Of a DNA stretch of 20,544 nucleotides, positions 7,277-14,677 are shown piece by piece (the stretch's first letter is position 1; each line of letters opens with the position of its first letter). Source of the stretch: CAYUUR01 sp964510235 (GTDB taxonomy: Bacteria; Patescibacteriota; Saccharimonadia; Saccharimonadales; CAYUUR01); the NCBI GenBank assembly GCA_964510235.1, contig CAZEBF010000017.1:1-20544 (forward strand), written 5' to 3'. The notes beneath the pieces were generated by a model. The model was given only the letters and a program-made list of their open reading frames with translations. It made no database searches and was not told where the DNA came from. The position numbers were made by a program, and so were the translations under genes.

Positions 7277-8422
7277 TTACGCTGTTAAGACATCGTTCAG
7301 GCAAGCAAGCACATAATCAATGTCTGCTTCAGTGGTTGATCGCCCCATTGTAAAGCGTACAGATGACTGGGCTTGATCATCAGTCAAACCCATTGCTTTG
7401 AGTACATGCGAAGGCTCATCTGAACTGGCGCTGCAGGCTGAACCTGCCGCACACTGAATACCCTGCTCGTCAAGCTCCATAACCAGTCGCTCATTATCAA
7501 CACCCGGAAAAGTCACATGAACAAAGTTCACCAAGGCATCATGAGAATTAATACTAGCCTCAGGAAACTGCTCTTGGATATTAGTTACAAGATGCTTCTG
7601 TAGATCTGCAAGCCTAACAACCTCTGAACGACGTTTTTTGTCAGTAATCTCAAGTGCTTTTGCCAGGCCAACCGATCCCGCCACGTTTTCTGTGCCACTG
7701 CGCAAACCACGCTCTTGGCCACCACCCAGTAAGAATGGCGCCAACTGTAATTTGCTACTCACAAACAAAACACCGGTCTGCTTAGGGCCATAGATTTTAC
7801 CACCGTTAATCGTTTGCAGATCCAGACCAAGCTGCTTTGGCTGTACGCGCAAATAGTTAACACTTTGTGAAGCATCACTATGAAACCAAATTGGTAGTGC
7901 GTCACTTTGATTTGTACGTGCTTGACGAGTCGTCTCCACAATCTGTGCAATCTGTTGGACTGGCTGAATGGCACCAGTCTCGTTATTGGCGTGCATAACA
8001 CTCACGAGCACTGTCTTATCATCAATTAGGCTTGCCAGTGCCTCCAGGTCAAGACTGCCAGTTGGCAGAACCGGACAGATACGGTGATCGTACTGTTTGA
8101 CTGTCTCCAGTACCGAGGCATGCTCAAGTGCGCCAACAATTACATTGCCGTCAGGATACTGTTGCATGACACCATGGATAGCAATGTTGTTGGCTTCAGT
8201 GCCACCAGCTGTAAAGATAATCTCACTCGGCTGCACACCAAGGACTCGTGCCACTGATTGCCGTGCCTCTGCTAAAGTTTGCTTAACCTGCTTGGCTGCC
8301 AAATACAAAGCTGAAGGATTATAAAATTGCTCAGTGTATAACGGCAGCATAGCCTTGACGACCCGTGGATCAACCGGTGTAGCGGCGGCATGGTCAAGAT
8401 AGACGTGGCGGCGAGTTGTCAT
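7277..8422 (-). CDS. iscS: Cysteine desulfurase, IscS/NifS family
   Basis: A PLP enzyme that takes sulfur from L-cysteine as an enzyme persulfide and passes it to acceptors such as MnmA or Fe-S scaffolds. The 381-aa protein shows YLDHAAATP at the N-terminus, FTAGGTEANN at about 70-79, the PLP-stacking His101 (ALEHASV), HSDASQ with Asp183, the PLP lysine Lys209 in NGGKIYGPK, RSGTENVAG at 241-249 and the active-site loop GSACSASSDEPSHVL with Cys330. The common histidine before the PLP lysine (HK) is glycine here. The long mobile-loop cysteine context GSACS places it in the IscS/NifS class rather than SufS. A -10-like TAAACT lies 7 nt before the ATG, and GAGGAG lies 13 nt before it. Confidence 0.94.
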   Translation of the reverse strand: MTTRRHVYLDHAAATPVDPRVVKAMLPLYTEQFYNPSALYLAAKQVKQTLAEARQSVARVLGVQPSEIIFTAGGTEANNIAIHGVMQQYPDGNVIVGALEHASVLETVKQYDHRICPVLPTGSLDLEALASLIDDKTVLVSVMHANNETGAIQPVQQIAQIVETTRQARTNQSDALPIWFHSDASQSVNYLRVQPKQLGLDLQTINGGKIYGPKQTGVLFVSSKLQLAPFLLGGGQERGLRSGTENVAGSVGLAKALEITDKKRRSEVVRLADLQKHLVTNIQEQFPEASINSHDALVNFVHVTFPGVDNERLVMELDEQGIQCAAGSACSASSDEPSHVLKAMGLTDDQAQSSVRFTMGRSTTEADIDYVLACLNDVLTA

Positions 8423-8449
8423 ACTGTGTAGTTTACTCCTCGTCTGTGC

Positions 8450-8818
8450 CTAGGCGAATGTGTAGATTTCTTGTTTGACACGCTGTTCATACATATCAAC
8501 TGCGGCGCGCAAGTGTTGAGCTTCTTCGGGTGTGATATGGCGGTATGGTTGGCCATCTTGCGCCTTCATGATGCCTGATGGGCGGATGTCATATCGAGTA
8601 GTACGGATTTGTCGCTGACCAGACGTATCGAGCCATTCTTCGTGCCAGATCCAGGTGCTTGCATCCAAACAAAAGAACTCGCGGCGATGACCTTTCGGTA
8701 CAGGACCAAATAATTGGCCACCGATCTGCGCTTCATGACGAATCAAGTTACGATACAGATCTTCTTGACGTCGTGAGTTACGCTGCTTGAGGAGTGTGTC
8801 GGTAATTTTCTTGAACAT
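8450..8818 (-). CDS. Hypothetical protein in the metG-tatD-iscS operon
   Basis: No family recognised. The 122-aa protein is hydrophilic with no membrane segment, starts with a basic helix (MFKKITDTLLKQRNSRRQ) and has several aromatic residues in the middle (STWIWHEEW at about 54-62), followed by a YDIRPSGIMK-like turn and a helical end with PEEAQHLRAAVDMYEQRV. This looks like a small folded cytoplasmic domain. AAAGGG lies just upstream of the ATG, which follows the preceding stop codon after 3 nt, so it is almost certainly co-transcribed with it. The two hypothetical genes of this operon may work together. Confidence 0.8.
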   Translation of the reverse strand: MFKKITDTLLKQRNSRRQEDLYRNLIRHEAQIGGQLFGPVPKGHRREFFCLDASTWIWHEEWLDTSGQRQIRTTRYDIRPSGIMKAQDGQPYRHITPEEAQHLRAAVDMYEQRVKQEIYTFA

Positions 8819-8821
8819 GAC

Positions 8822-9115
8822 CTACCCTTTCTGGCCGGTAATCTGCATGATGCGTTCGCGAGCAGCAGATTCCATAGAAGAAAGATTCTCATCAACAGGT
8901 TGAGCTTCGGTAATAATCGCTTCAGTGGCAGGGGCTGCTTCTGGAATGAACGCTATAGTGTGAGCAATTTGCTCTGAAGAAGCTAGCATTTCTGGTGCTT
9001 GTGTGTGCTCACGCACAGCGTTTGCAGCTAAGCTAACAGTAGTGACGCGTTGAATTTCCGCCTCAGTTGGAGTCGGTCGCTGTTGTTCAGGGTTGTAATA
9101 AGTCTGTTGTGTCAT
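8822..9115 (-). CDS. Hypothetical acidic, probably disordered protein
   Basis: No family recognised. The 97-aa protein is rich in Ala, Glu, Thr and Gln, has no hydrophobic segment and little sign of a globular core; only the last 15 residues (SAARERIMQITGQK) look like a helix. It starts 3 nt after the tatD stop without a clear ribosome binding site, so coupling to tatD is likely, and it ends 3 nt before the next gene. Such tight packing supports a real gene despite the low-complexity composition. Confidence 0.72.
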   Translation of the reverse strand: MTQQTYYNPEQQRPTPTEAEIQRVTTVSLAANAVREHTQAPEMLASSEQIAHTIAFIPEAAPATEAIITEAQPVDENLSSMESAARERIMQITGQKG

Positions 9116-9118
9116 AGG

Positions 9119-9895
9119 TTACTTGGTGTCGAGTGAGAACAGTTGGAGCGCATTTTTGGTGGTGGCTTCCGCAAGTTCTTGCAGTGACTCACCTCGTATT
9201 TTGCTCAAAAATTCCGCCGTCACACGTACATGTTTAGGCTGGCAGATTGTACCACGGAAAGGTGTTGGAGTCAAGTATGGAGCGTCGGTTTCGAGCAGTA
9301 GCTTGTCGAGTGGTACGGCTTTGGCAGCATCCAGTTGGGCCTCGTCTTTTGTGAATGTCATGATGCCGTTTAGTCCTACGTACAGATTACGCTTCAGAAT
9401 CTGCTCCAGATCAGTCATACCAGATGAAAAGCTATGCACAACACCCCGAACACCTGGATACTCATCAACAATCTTCCAGAAATCAGCAAAGGCCTCACGA
9501 ACATGAAAAATTACTGGCAAATTATGCTCTTGTGCTAGGTCGAGCTGCCAGCGCAGCAACTGCTTTTGTTCATCTGGTGACGAGTGCTTGTAGTAGTAAT
9601 CAAGACCTATCTCACCTACAGCTACTACCTTTGGTTTGTCGGCAAGACTGCGAAACTTCTGCAGTGCCTCATCATTTCCGACATACTCTCTGGCTTCATG
9701 AGGATGCAAACCAATCGCCGCCCAGACGTCATCATGTTGAGCAGCAAACTCGACGCCATCCTCACTGTCCACCAACGTACAGCCAACGCAGAGCAGGTGC
9801 GTTACATCATCTGCTCGCGCAGCCTCTAACACCACCTCAGGGTCAAGTCCATAGTCACGAAAATGGATGTGACAATGCGTATCTATGAGTTGCAT
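9119..9895 (-). CDS. tatD: TatD-family metal-dependent hydrolase/DNase
   Basis: TatD enzymes are two-metal TIM-barrel hydrolases with 3'-5' exonuclease or D-aminoacyl-tRNA deacylase activities reported for different members. The 258-aa protein has the expected motifs in order: DTHCHIHF (residues 5-12), GEIGLDYYY (about 95-103), the metal histidine in FHVREA (about 129-134), VHSFSSG (about 152-158) and LLLETDAPYLTP (about 199-210). Length is normal. GAGG lies a few nucleotides before the ATG, 3 nt after the metG stop. tatD next to metG is a common bacterial arrangement. Confidence 0.93.
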   Translation of the reverse strand: MQLIDTHCHIHFRDYGLDPEVVLEAARADDVTHLLCVGCTLVDSEDGVEFAAQHDDVWAAIGLHPHEAREYVGNDEALQKFRSLADKPKVVAVGEIGLDYYYKHSSPDEQKQLLRWQLDLAQEHNLPVIFHVREAFADFWKIVDEYPGVRGVVHSFSSGMTDLEQILKRNLYVGLNGIMTFTKDEAQLDAAKAVPLDKLLLETDAPYLTPTPFRGTICQPKHVRVTAEFLSKIRGESLQELAEATTKNALQLFSLDTK

Positions 9896-9898
9896 CCT

Positions 9899-11350
9899 CT
9901 ATGCCTCAGCGGGTGCTTCGTGCTTTGGGAACAGCGTGCCTTCAATCGGTCGAACAACGCCTTCTTCAAACACATAGCGAATTTTTGCAGCCGTATCAGG
10001 CAAGAATGGTTCTAGCAGATCAGCAATTTCTAATAAACTGCCAGCTTGGTAGGCCAGGACTTCTCGTAAGTGATCAGCGTCACTTCCTTTAGCAATCTCC
10101 CAAGGCTTTTGTTCTTCGATGTACTGGTTGAGTCCGCGAACCTGGTCCCAGATCTCGTCCATGGCACGATCAAACTTACAGTCTTCGAGCGCTCGTTGAT
10201 ACTGGGCAACGTCGTGTTCGGCCTGCTTGATGTCACCAACTACACCGTTGAGATACTTCTGAATCATAGCAGTAGTACGCTGCACAGCATTGCCAAGCTC
10301 ATTAGCGAGTTCGTTATTGTAAGCCGCTTCTAACCTGTCCCAACTAAAGTCACCGTCTTCATAGGATGGGATATGTCGTATAAAGTAGTAACGGAAAGTA
10401 TCTGCGTTATACTTTTCGACGATTTCTTGGGGCGTTATGCCATTGCCAAGTGACTTGCCGATTTTCTTGCCATCAGATGTGATAAAACCGTGTACGTACA
10501 GCATCTCTGGCAAAGGTTGACCAAGTGCTAGTAGCATGCCCGGCCAGATTGCCGCATGAAAACGTAGAATATCTTTACCGACAACTTGTACATTTGCTGG
10601 CCAAAAGTCCTTGAAGTCCTTGTGTTCCGGGTAACCCAGTACGGTTATATAGTTCATCAGCGCCTCAAACCAAACATACATCACTTGAGTTGCGTCGCCG
10701 GGCACTGGAATTCCCCAAGAGATTTTATCTTTTGGACGTGAGATACTGATGTCCTCGAGGCCGCTCTCAATCACATGCATAATTTCATGTTTACGAGTCT
10801 CGGGCACAATCCTGAAGCTGCCTTTATGAATAGCTTCCTTGATTTGCTCTGAATAGGCCGATAGCTTAAAGAAGTAGTTTTCTTCTTTGATCTTTTCGTA
10901 CGGCCGGTTATGGTGCGGGCATGTACCATTGTTCTGCTTGAAGATCGCTTCGGTCACAAACGCCTCGCAACCGGTGCAATACAATCCTTCGTACTCATTC
11001 TTGTAGATATCTTTTTGTAAGGCTTTCCAAATGAGTTGGGCGCGCTGCTCATGACCCTCATCTGTTGTGCGAATAAAGCGATCGTTGCTAATGTTAAGCA
11101 GCTTTTGTAAGTCTCTGAACTTTTGACTTACTTGGTCGGTATAGGCCTTTGTTTCAATACCAAGTTCGGCTGCAGCCTCAGCTATTTTGCCGCCATGTTC
11201 ATCTGTTCCAGTCGTAAAAAGTACAGGCTTCCCTTGCTTACGTGCAGCTCGAGCAAGCACATCGGCCTGCACTAATTCCATAGCAAAACCAATGTGAGGG
11301 TCGCCGTTGGTATATGCAATTGAAGTGGTAACGTAGTAGTTCATACCCAT
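9899..11350 (-). CDS. metG: Methionyl-tRNA synthetase
   Basis: Charges tRNA-Met with methionine in the cytoplasm. The 483-aa class I synthetase has the HIGH signature as HIGF (19-22), a zinc knuckle of the CTGC...CPHH type in the connective insert (about 127-146), and the KMSKS loop as KIGKS in SDGKKIGKSLGN near residue 295. The C-terminal helical anticodon domain is present, but there is no added EMAP-like tRNA-binding domain, so this is the short form. ATG 11350 has AGGT upstream at good distance; the ATG at 11344 is the alternative start if the TAGACT box 8 nt before it gives a leaderless message. First gene of the metG-tatD-x-y-iscS operon. Confidence 0.96.
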   Translation of the reverse strand: MGMNYYVTTSIAYTNGDPHIGFAMELVQADVLARAARKQGKPVLFTTGTDEHGGKIAEAAAELGIETKAYTDQVSQKFRDLQKLLNISNDRFIRTTDEGHEQRAQLIWKALQKDIYKNEYEGLYCTGCEAFVTEAIFKQNNGTCPHHNRPYEKIKEENYFFKLSAYSEQIKEAIHKGSFRIVPETRKHEIMHVIESGLEDISISRPKDKISWGIPVPGDATQVMYVWFEALMNYITVLGYPEHKDFKDFWPANVQVVGKDILRFHAAIWPGMLLALGQPLPEMLYVHGFITSDGKKIGKSLGNGITPQEIVEKYNADTFRYYFIRHIPSYEDGDFSWDRLEAAYNNELANELGNAVQRTTAMIQKYLNGVVGDIKQAEHDVAQYQRALEDCKFDRAMDEIWDQVRGLNQYIEEQKPWEIAKGSDADHLREVLAYQAGSLLEIADLLEPFLPDTAAKIRYVFEEGVVRPIEGTLFPKHEAPAEA

Positions 11351-11352
11351 AT

Positions 11353-11381
11353 AGTCTACCTGGTAACAGGGATAATTTGAA
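11353..11381 (-). promoter_or_regulatory. Candidate metG operon promoter
   Basis: Minus strand: TTCAAA, 17 bp, TAGACT, then 8 nt to the ATG at 11344. Part of the -10 box coincides with the AGGTAG that would serve the ATG at 11350, so the two start models exclude each other. Confidence 0.45.
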
Positions 11382-11415
11382 GTGCTTAATCAACAAAGAT
11401 CATGACACCCATATA

Positions 11416-11444
11416 TTGCGTTACTGTTATTTTTGTGCTATAAT
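11416..11444 (+). promoter_or_regulatory. Promoter of the 209-aa orphan gene
   Basis: TTGCGT, 17 bp, TGC-extended TATAAT, then 7 nt to ATG at 11452. The predicted transcription start is at or within a base of the ATG, so the message should be leaderless. This is the best complete -35/-10 pair on the plus strand of the window. Confidence 0.65.
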
Positions 11445-11451
11445 ATGCTTT

Positions 11452-12081
11452 ATGTTCAAAATTCGTCGTTCTTCTGAGAAGCCAACGGCTCGACTGTCAC
11501 CCCAAGTAGTTAGCCAGTTGGCGCTCGAACAAGTTACAGGCGCCATCGATTCCATAGAGGCCTTGGCTTCTGTGCGTACGGATTATATTGCTTCTGTGTT
11601 CGTGCCAGCGCCCGACAGACAAATAATTAGCACCAATAGCTATTCGGAGACGGCGAAAGCGTACATACAGCAAGTTGATGCGCTGGCTCGTCTGACGTGT
11701 ATTGCGGCGCTCAAGCTGGCCCACTTACCAGACGAGCTGCCAGGCCCAGAGGGCAATACGCTAACAAACGCGCTGACTAATCGGCTACTAACCTATGAGG
11801 CAAGTAGGCGACTAATCGATTATGGTAGGTACTTTACTGACGTAACGAATACCGACAATCTGCAACGGCGAATGATGAATGGATACCTTACCGATGACTA
11901 CATGACGGCCGTAGACAGACATGCTCAAGATGTTGCTGAGATAGGGTCAGATCTGGCCGGCAGTTCATCTGTGACAGATCGGACGTTGTACACCGTCACA
12001 ACTGGTGTCGAGGCGGCTACCAAATTCGAAGAGATTATTGTAGTGCAAGAATACGACAAGTTAATGCTCCCGGACAGTTAG
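11452..12081 (+). CDS. Hypothetical mostly helical protein
   Basis: No family recognised. The start is placed at ATG 11452 (209 aa), because TATAAT ends 7 nt before it; the longer reading frame to 11377 would put the promoter inside the gene and adds a Cys-rich, His-rich stretch unlike the rest. The protein begins with a basic patch (FKIRRSSEKPTAR), has no membrane segment and looks like a helical bundle with many Ala, Asp and Thr residues. It is transcribed away from metG and converges on the trehalase gene, their stops lying only 6 nt apart. Confidence 0.78.
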   Translation: MFKIRRSSEKPTARLSPQVVSQLALEQVTGAIDSIEALASVRTDYIASVFVPAPDRQIISTNSYSETAKAYIQQVDALARLTCIAALKLAHLPDELPGPEGNTLTNALTNRLLTYEASRRLIDYGRYFTDVTNTDNLQRRMMNGYLTDDYMTAVDRHAQDVAEIGSDLAGSSSVTDRTLYTVTTGVEAATKFEEIIVVQEYDKLMLPDS

Positions 12082-12087
12082 TAGAGC

Positions 12088-13371
12088 CTAGCTAGAAGGC
12101 TTTGCGTCGATATAATCCCGACATAGTCGCTCGAACACAGCATTGGTCCAGCCAAAGCCAGTTTGTGACGGATATACCCCTTTAAGTGGCGGCTTATCGG
12201 GTGAAACGACATTATATTTCTCGAGGAAGACATGGTGCTCATTGAACCAATCGAGGTTTGTCTTGAGCCATTTTAGAGCCAGTGCCCGCGCCTCATCGTG
12301 ATAACCGTAGCGCTCAAGCCCGCCAATAACAATGTACTGCAGTGGAGCCCAGCCGTTTGGGTAGGCCCATTGGGTCGGCATGGTGCCAGGAATCGGACCA
12401 GGTAGGCGCTGATTAAATTGCTGGTCGGTTGTCGCCAAGCCGCCCTTTTCTTCGAATCTTTTGAGTGATTTGACCAGTTGGCCCGCTTGCCATTCATCAA
12501 CCATACCCGCCCACATAGGATAAAAGCCGGCAAGTGACGTTACGGTGCCGCGCTTTTCTTTCTTGTAGTTGTAGTCGTAGAAGAAGTTGCGCGTTGAGCT
12601 CCACATCAGTTGATTAACCATCTTTTTGCGTTGAGCAGCCTTATGGGCCCATTGTTTGCTGGCTGTCTCGTCCTCAAGCAAGGCCGCCATGCGCGCAAAG
12701 TCGGTCTCGTATTTGTACAACAGCGCGTTCAGATCGACGGGCAAGTAATCCAGCGCGCGTCGGTTAAATCGCGGTGTCATATCCCAGCCACTTTCTGCCT
12801 CGGCTAGATCGTGCAAATAGTTAATGTCATAGAAGCGACTAAGTCCTTTGTGCACAAGCCGTTCACTGGGCTTTTTGGTACCCATCCAGACCAGCTCATA
12901 CTCTCGCTCGGCAGTTTCCATGCAGCGTCGCAGCCACTTTTTGTCCATGTTGTATGCCTCGTAGACCTCTAAGATGAAAGTCGTCACAAACGGCGGCTGT
13001 GAACGGCCCATCAGATAAGTTCGAGATGCATTTGGGATAATCTTGAAGCGCTCTTGCATGTTCAGCAAGTTTTCTAAAATGCCAACCACCAGCTTTTTGT
13101 GCTTTTTGTCGTACATGCCTTGGACCATAAAATAGCTATCCCAGTAATACATCTCGTTAAAATCAAAGCTGTGCCCTTCTTCATAGGCCGGCACAAGATA
13201 TTTGTTGGGTAGTCCAATTAGTGTGTGATCATCTTTTGGGTGGTAGCGTTCTAGTTTTTTCCAGTAATCAGCAATGTAGGCCCGTGCAGGCGCCACAGCA
13301 TCAGGCGTCAACTCATAGCCATGAGCGCCAAAGATAATGTGTTTCGTTATTTGTTTTGCACGGTGTAACAT
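12088..13371 (-). CDS. Trehalase-like glycoside hydrolase (GH37 type), cytoplasmic
   Basis: GH37 enzymes hydrolyse trehalose to two glucose with inversion. Visible, numbered from ATG 13377: FNEMYYWDSYF (73-83, family PGGRFxExYxWDxY but lacking the PGGR part), RSQPPF (125-130), SGWD with the likely acid Asp199, QWAYPNGWAP (336-345), EKYN with the likely base Glu386, and TGFGWTNAV (406-414). The GGGGEY loop typical of periplasmic trehalases is replaced by PPLKGVY. Length (427 aa from 13371) is shorter than E. coli TreA, and there is no signal peptide, so it should act inside the cell. Related GH63-type enzymes on other alpha-glucosides remain possible. The start at 13371 (third codon of the longer frame) is chosen because a TTGACT-17-TAGTCT promoter ends 8 nt before it. 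Confidence 0.85.
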   Translation of the reverse strand: MLHRAKQITKHIIFGAHGYELTPDAVAPARAYIADYWKKLERYHPKDDHTLIGLPNKYLVPAYEEGHSFDFNEMYYWDSYFMVQGMYDKKHKKLVVGILENLLNMQERFKIIPNASRTYLMGRSQPPFVTTFILEVYEAYNMDKKWLRRCMETAEREYELVWMGTKKPSERLVHKGLSRFYDINYLHDLAEAESGWDMTPRFNRRALDYLPVDLNALLYKYETDFARMAALLEDETASKQWAHKAAQRKKMVNQLMWSSTRNFFYDYNYKKEKRGTVTSLAGFYPMWAGMVDEWQAGQLVKSLKRFEEKGGLATTDQQFNQRLPGPIPGTMPTQWAYPNGWAPLQYIVIGGLERYGYHDEARALALKWLKTNLDWFNEHHVFLEKYNVVSPDKPPLKGVYPSQTGFGWTNAVFERLCRDYIDAKPSS

Positions 13372-13379
13372 CTGCATCC

Positions 13380-13408
13380 AGACTATGCCCCAAAGAGGCG
13401 AGAGTCAA
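13380..13408 (-). promoter_or_regulatory. Promoter of the trehalase-like gene
   Basis: Minus strand TTGACT (13403-13408), exact 17-bp spacer, TAGTCT (13380-13385). The -35 matches the consensus in five of six positions. The expected start is 1-2 nt before ATG 13371, so a leaderless message is predicted and ATG 13377 would lie upstream of or at the transcription start. Confidence 0.6.
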
Positions 13409-13430
13409 GGCTAGCGAAGAGAATGCTCAC

Positions 13431-13682
13431 TTAGGTGGTTGGTGCGATTGGCTTAGTGCCTCGTTGCTGGTGGTGATCAAGTTCTACCGCCGCTTCGAGT
13501 GCAATCTCGGCTTCAAAGGCATCGGCACGAGCTGCCCACACCAAGACACGTTGCACACCCCTGCCAAATACTGTTCTCGGCTCACGCTGTTGTAGTTCTT
13601 CTAGTCGCAGCTCGGCTGTATCAAGATAAGCCCTCTCTACTGCAAACGTATCCTCTTGGACTGGTTCAAATTCATGCGTCAT
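13431..13682 (-). CDS. Small hypothetical protein
   Basis: An 83-aa acidic protein with a strongly helical middle (VERAYLDTAELRLEELQQRE, then RADAFEAEIALEAAVELDHH) and no membrane segment; unknown family. It lies between the trehalase gene and the small membrane protein gene on the same strand. No good ribosome binding site: AGGTG is 12-13 nt upstream and the bases before the ATG are A-rich. Composition looks protein-like, but the weak start signals leave some doubt. Confidence 0.55.
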   Translation of the reverse strand: MTHEFEPVQEDTFAVERAYLDTAELRLEELQQREPRTVFGRGVQRVLVWAARADAFEAEIALEAAVELDHHQQRGTKPIAPTT

Positions 13683-13726
13683 ATACTTTTTTTACACCTG
13701 AGCTTACAAAAACGCAAGCACTGGCG

Positions 13727-13981
13727 CTATGAGATTCTAGTGACAATCAGCCAGATGAGTACTGTACAACCAAGTGCTCGACGGAGCAGGTTAACACCTT
13801 GGAATAGCTCTAACCACGCCCATGTAAACAGGGCGCCAAAAGCAACCAGTGCTGCAATAAAGTTGCCCGTGCCATAAGGTAGTAACATGCTCAAAAGCTG
13901 GGCAGTCAGACCAACCGCCAGTGGTAGATTAGGAGATTGAAAAATAACGACTTTGCCGTGTTTATCTTGTAATAACTGCAT
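13727..13981 (-). CDS. Small membrane protein, two predicted helices
   Basis: 84 aa with one hydrophobic stretch at about 20-33 (LAVGLTAQLLSMLL), a second longer one at about 39-59 (GNFIAALVAFGALFTWAWLEL) and a third weaker one at the C-terminus (CTVLIWLIV), joined by a basic NLLRRA segment. Likely two or three spans; family unknown. The N-terminal MQLLQDKHGKVVIF resembles a short cytoplasmic strand. TATAGT ends 6 nt before the ATG, which suggests a leaderless message of its own, 21 nt after the phosphatase stop. Confidence 0.7.
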   Translation of the reverse strand: MQLLQDKHGKVVIFQSPNLPLAVGLTAQLLSMLLPYGTGNFIAALVAFGALFTWAWLELFQGVNLLRRALGCTVLIWLIVTRIS

Positions 13982-13987
13982 AGAGGT

Positions 13988-13993
13988 ACTATA
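13988..13993 (-). promoter_or_regulatory. Candidate -10 box of the small membrane protein gene
   Basis: TATAGT on the minus strand, 6 nt before the ATG at 13981. No -35 is recognisable and no TG extension is present, so the call rests on the spacing it shares with other genes here. Confidence 0.35.
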
Positions 13994-14002
13994 GCCTATC
14001 GC

Positions 14003-14611
14003 TTAGTAGCGTGGCCAGAGCGTCAAGTCTATGTTGACTACCTCTCCGTGTGCTACGTCGACTGATTGCAGCAAGATTGGCTGTGCTGCCTTTTGCTCTT
14101 TTGTATTTTCTCGCTCCTCATTCATCCACTTCTGGATTCCAAGGAATGGCTCATGACCAAAGAAAGCAACATGATCCACCCAACCAAGGTCGGTGTGAGC
14201 TTCTTGACTAGCCGCGGCAGCAATTGCGGCCAGAGCTTCGGCTTCTTGCCCGCGGTAAGCATGACGCAACATCAAGGCACGTAAATGATCGCTCGCCACA
14301 ACTCGCATTTTCTCGCCAGTAAGGAGCTCAAACTGCTGTGCCGCTATCTCGGCAGTTTGTCGAGCTCTGTGTGCGCTACTCGCAATAAACAATCCAGGCT
14401 GTGTGAAGCCCTCTTCAACTAAAGTACTGCCGACCCAGTTGGCCTGGTCTTCTCCCTTGTCTGTCAGTGTGCCACTTTTGTTGTAGTCTGGCTCACCATG
14501 CCGAACACCGTACAGTTTTGCGCCGTCTTTAAACTGTGGTTCGGGTGATTGACGACGGTTACGGCGACTTGATGGCTGTTCTGATTTATTCTTGCGAAAA
14601 AATGGTCCCAT
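14003..14611 (-). CDS. Histidine phosphatase superfamily protein (PGAM/SixA-like)
   Basis: Enzymes of this superfamily transfer phosphate to a histidine in the RHG motif. Counting from ATG 14611 (202 aa): a basic, disordered N-terminal extension of about 30 residues (FFRKNKSEQPSSRRNRRQ), then LYGVRHGEPDYNKSGTLTDKG with RHGE at 37-40, the SSAHRARQTAE motif at about 73-83 carrying the phosphate-binding Arg, and the second catalytic histidine in FFGHEPFL. Substrate is not predictable; SixA-type or small-molecule phosphatase activity are both possible. The start at 14611 is used instead of GTG 14629, because TATAAT lies 9 nt upstream and the six extra codons are promoter sequence. Confidence 0.88.
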   Translation of the reverse strand: MGPFFRKNKSEQPSSRRNRRQSPEPQFKDGAKLYGVRHGEPDYNKSGTLTDKGEDQANWVGSTLVEEGFTQPGLFIASSAHRARQTAEIAAQQFELLTGEKMRVVASDHLRALMLRHAYRGQEAEALAAIAAAASQEAHTDLGWVDHVAFFGHEPFLGIQKWMNEERENTKEQKAAQPILLQSVDVAHGEVVNIDLTLWPRY

Positions 14612-14620
14612 AGACCCTAT

Positions 14621-14649
14621 ATTATACACTTTTTCTTATGCTTAAGCAA
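14621..14649 (-). promoter_or_regulatory. Promoter of the histidine phosphatase gene
   Basis: Minus strand TTGCTT (14644-14649), 17 bp, TATAAT (14621-14626), 9 nt, ATG. The -35 overlaps that of the divergent thioredoxin gene over the palindrome GCTTAAGC (14640-14647). Confidence 0.62.
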
Positions 14650-14671
14650 GATGTATGGCGTATGGTAGAAT
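14642..14671 (+). promoter_or_regulatory. Promoter of the thioredoxin-ccdA operon
   Basis: TTAAGC (14642-14647), 18 bp, TGG-extended TAGAAT (14666-14671), 6 nt, ATG. The transcription start is expected exactly at the ATG. It faces away from the phosphatase promoter and shares its -35 region, so simultaneous polymerase binding at both looks impossible. Confidence 0.55.
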
Positions 14672-14677
14672 AGTCGT

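Noticed and set aside
8097..8324. Plus-strand frames opposite iscS, tatD, metG and atp genes
   Set aside because: All lie antisense to genes with clear family motifs and show compositions typical of shadow frames.
11377..11451. Longer start for the 209-aa gene
   Set aside because: It contains the -35 and -10 boxes and gives an odd Cys/His-rich stretch.
12169..12220. Catalytic glutamate of the trehalase lost (GGGGEY replaced by PPLKGVY)
   Set aside because: Counting back from the C-terminus of E. coli TreA from memory puts the catalytic Glu496 in EKYD, and EKYN is present here; only the later glutamate is missing.
14612..14629. GTG start of the phosphatase at 14629
   Set aside because: The first codons would encode TATAAT; ATG 14611 keeps the whole family domain.
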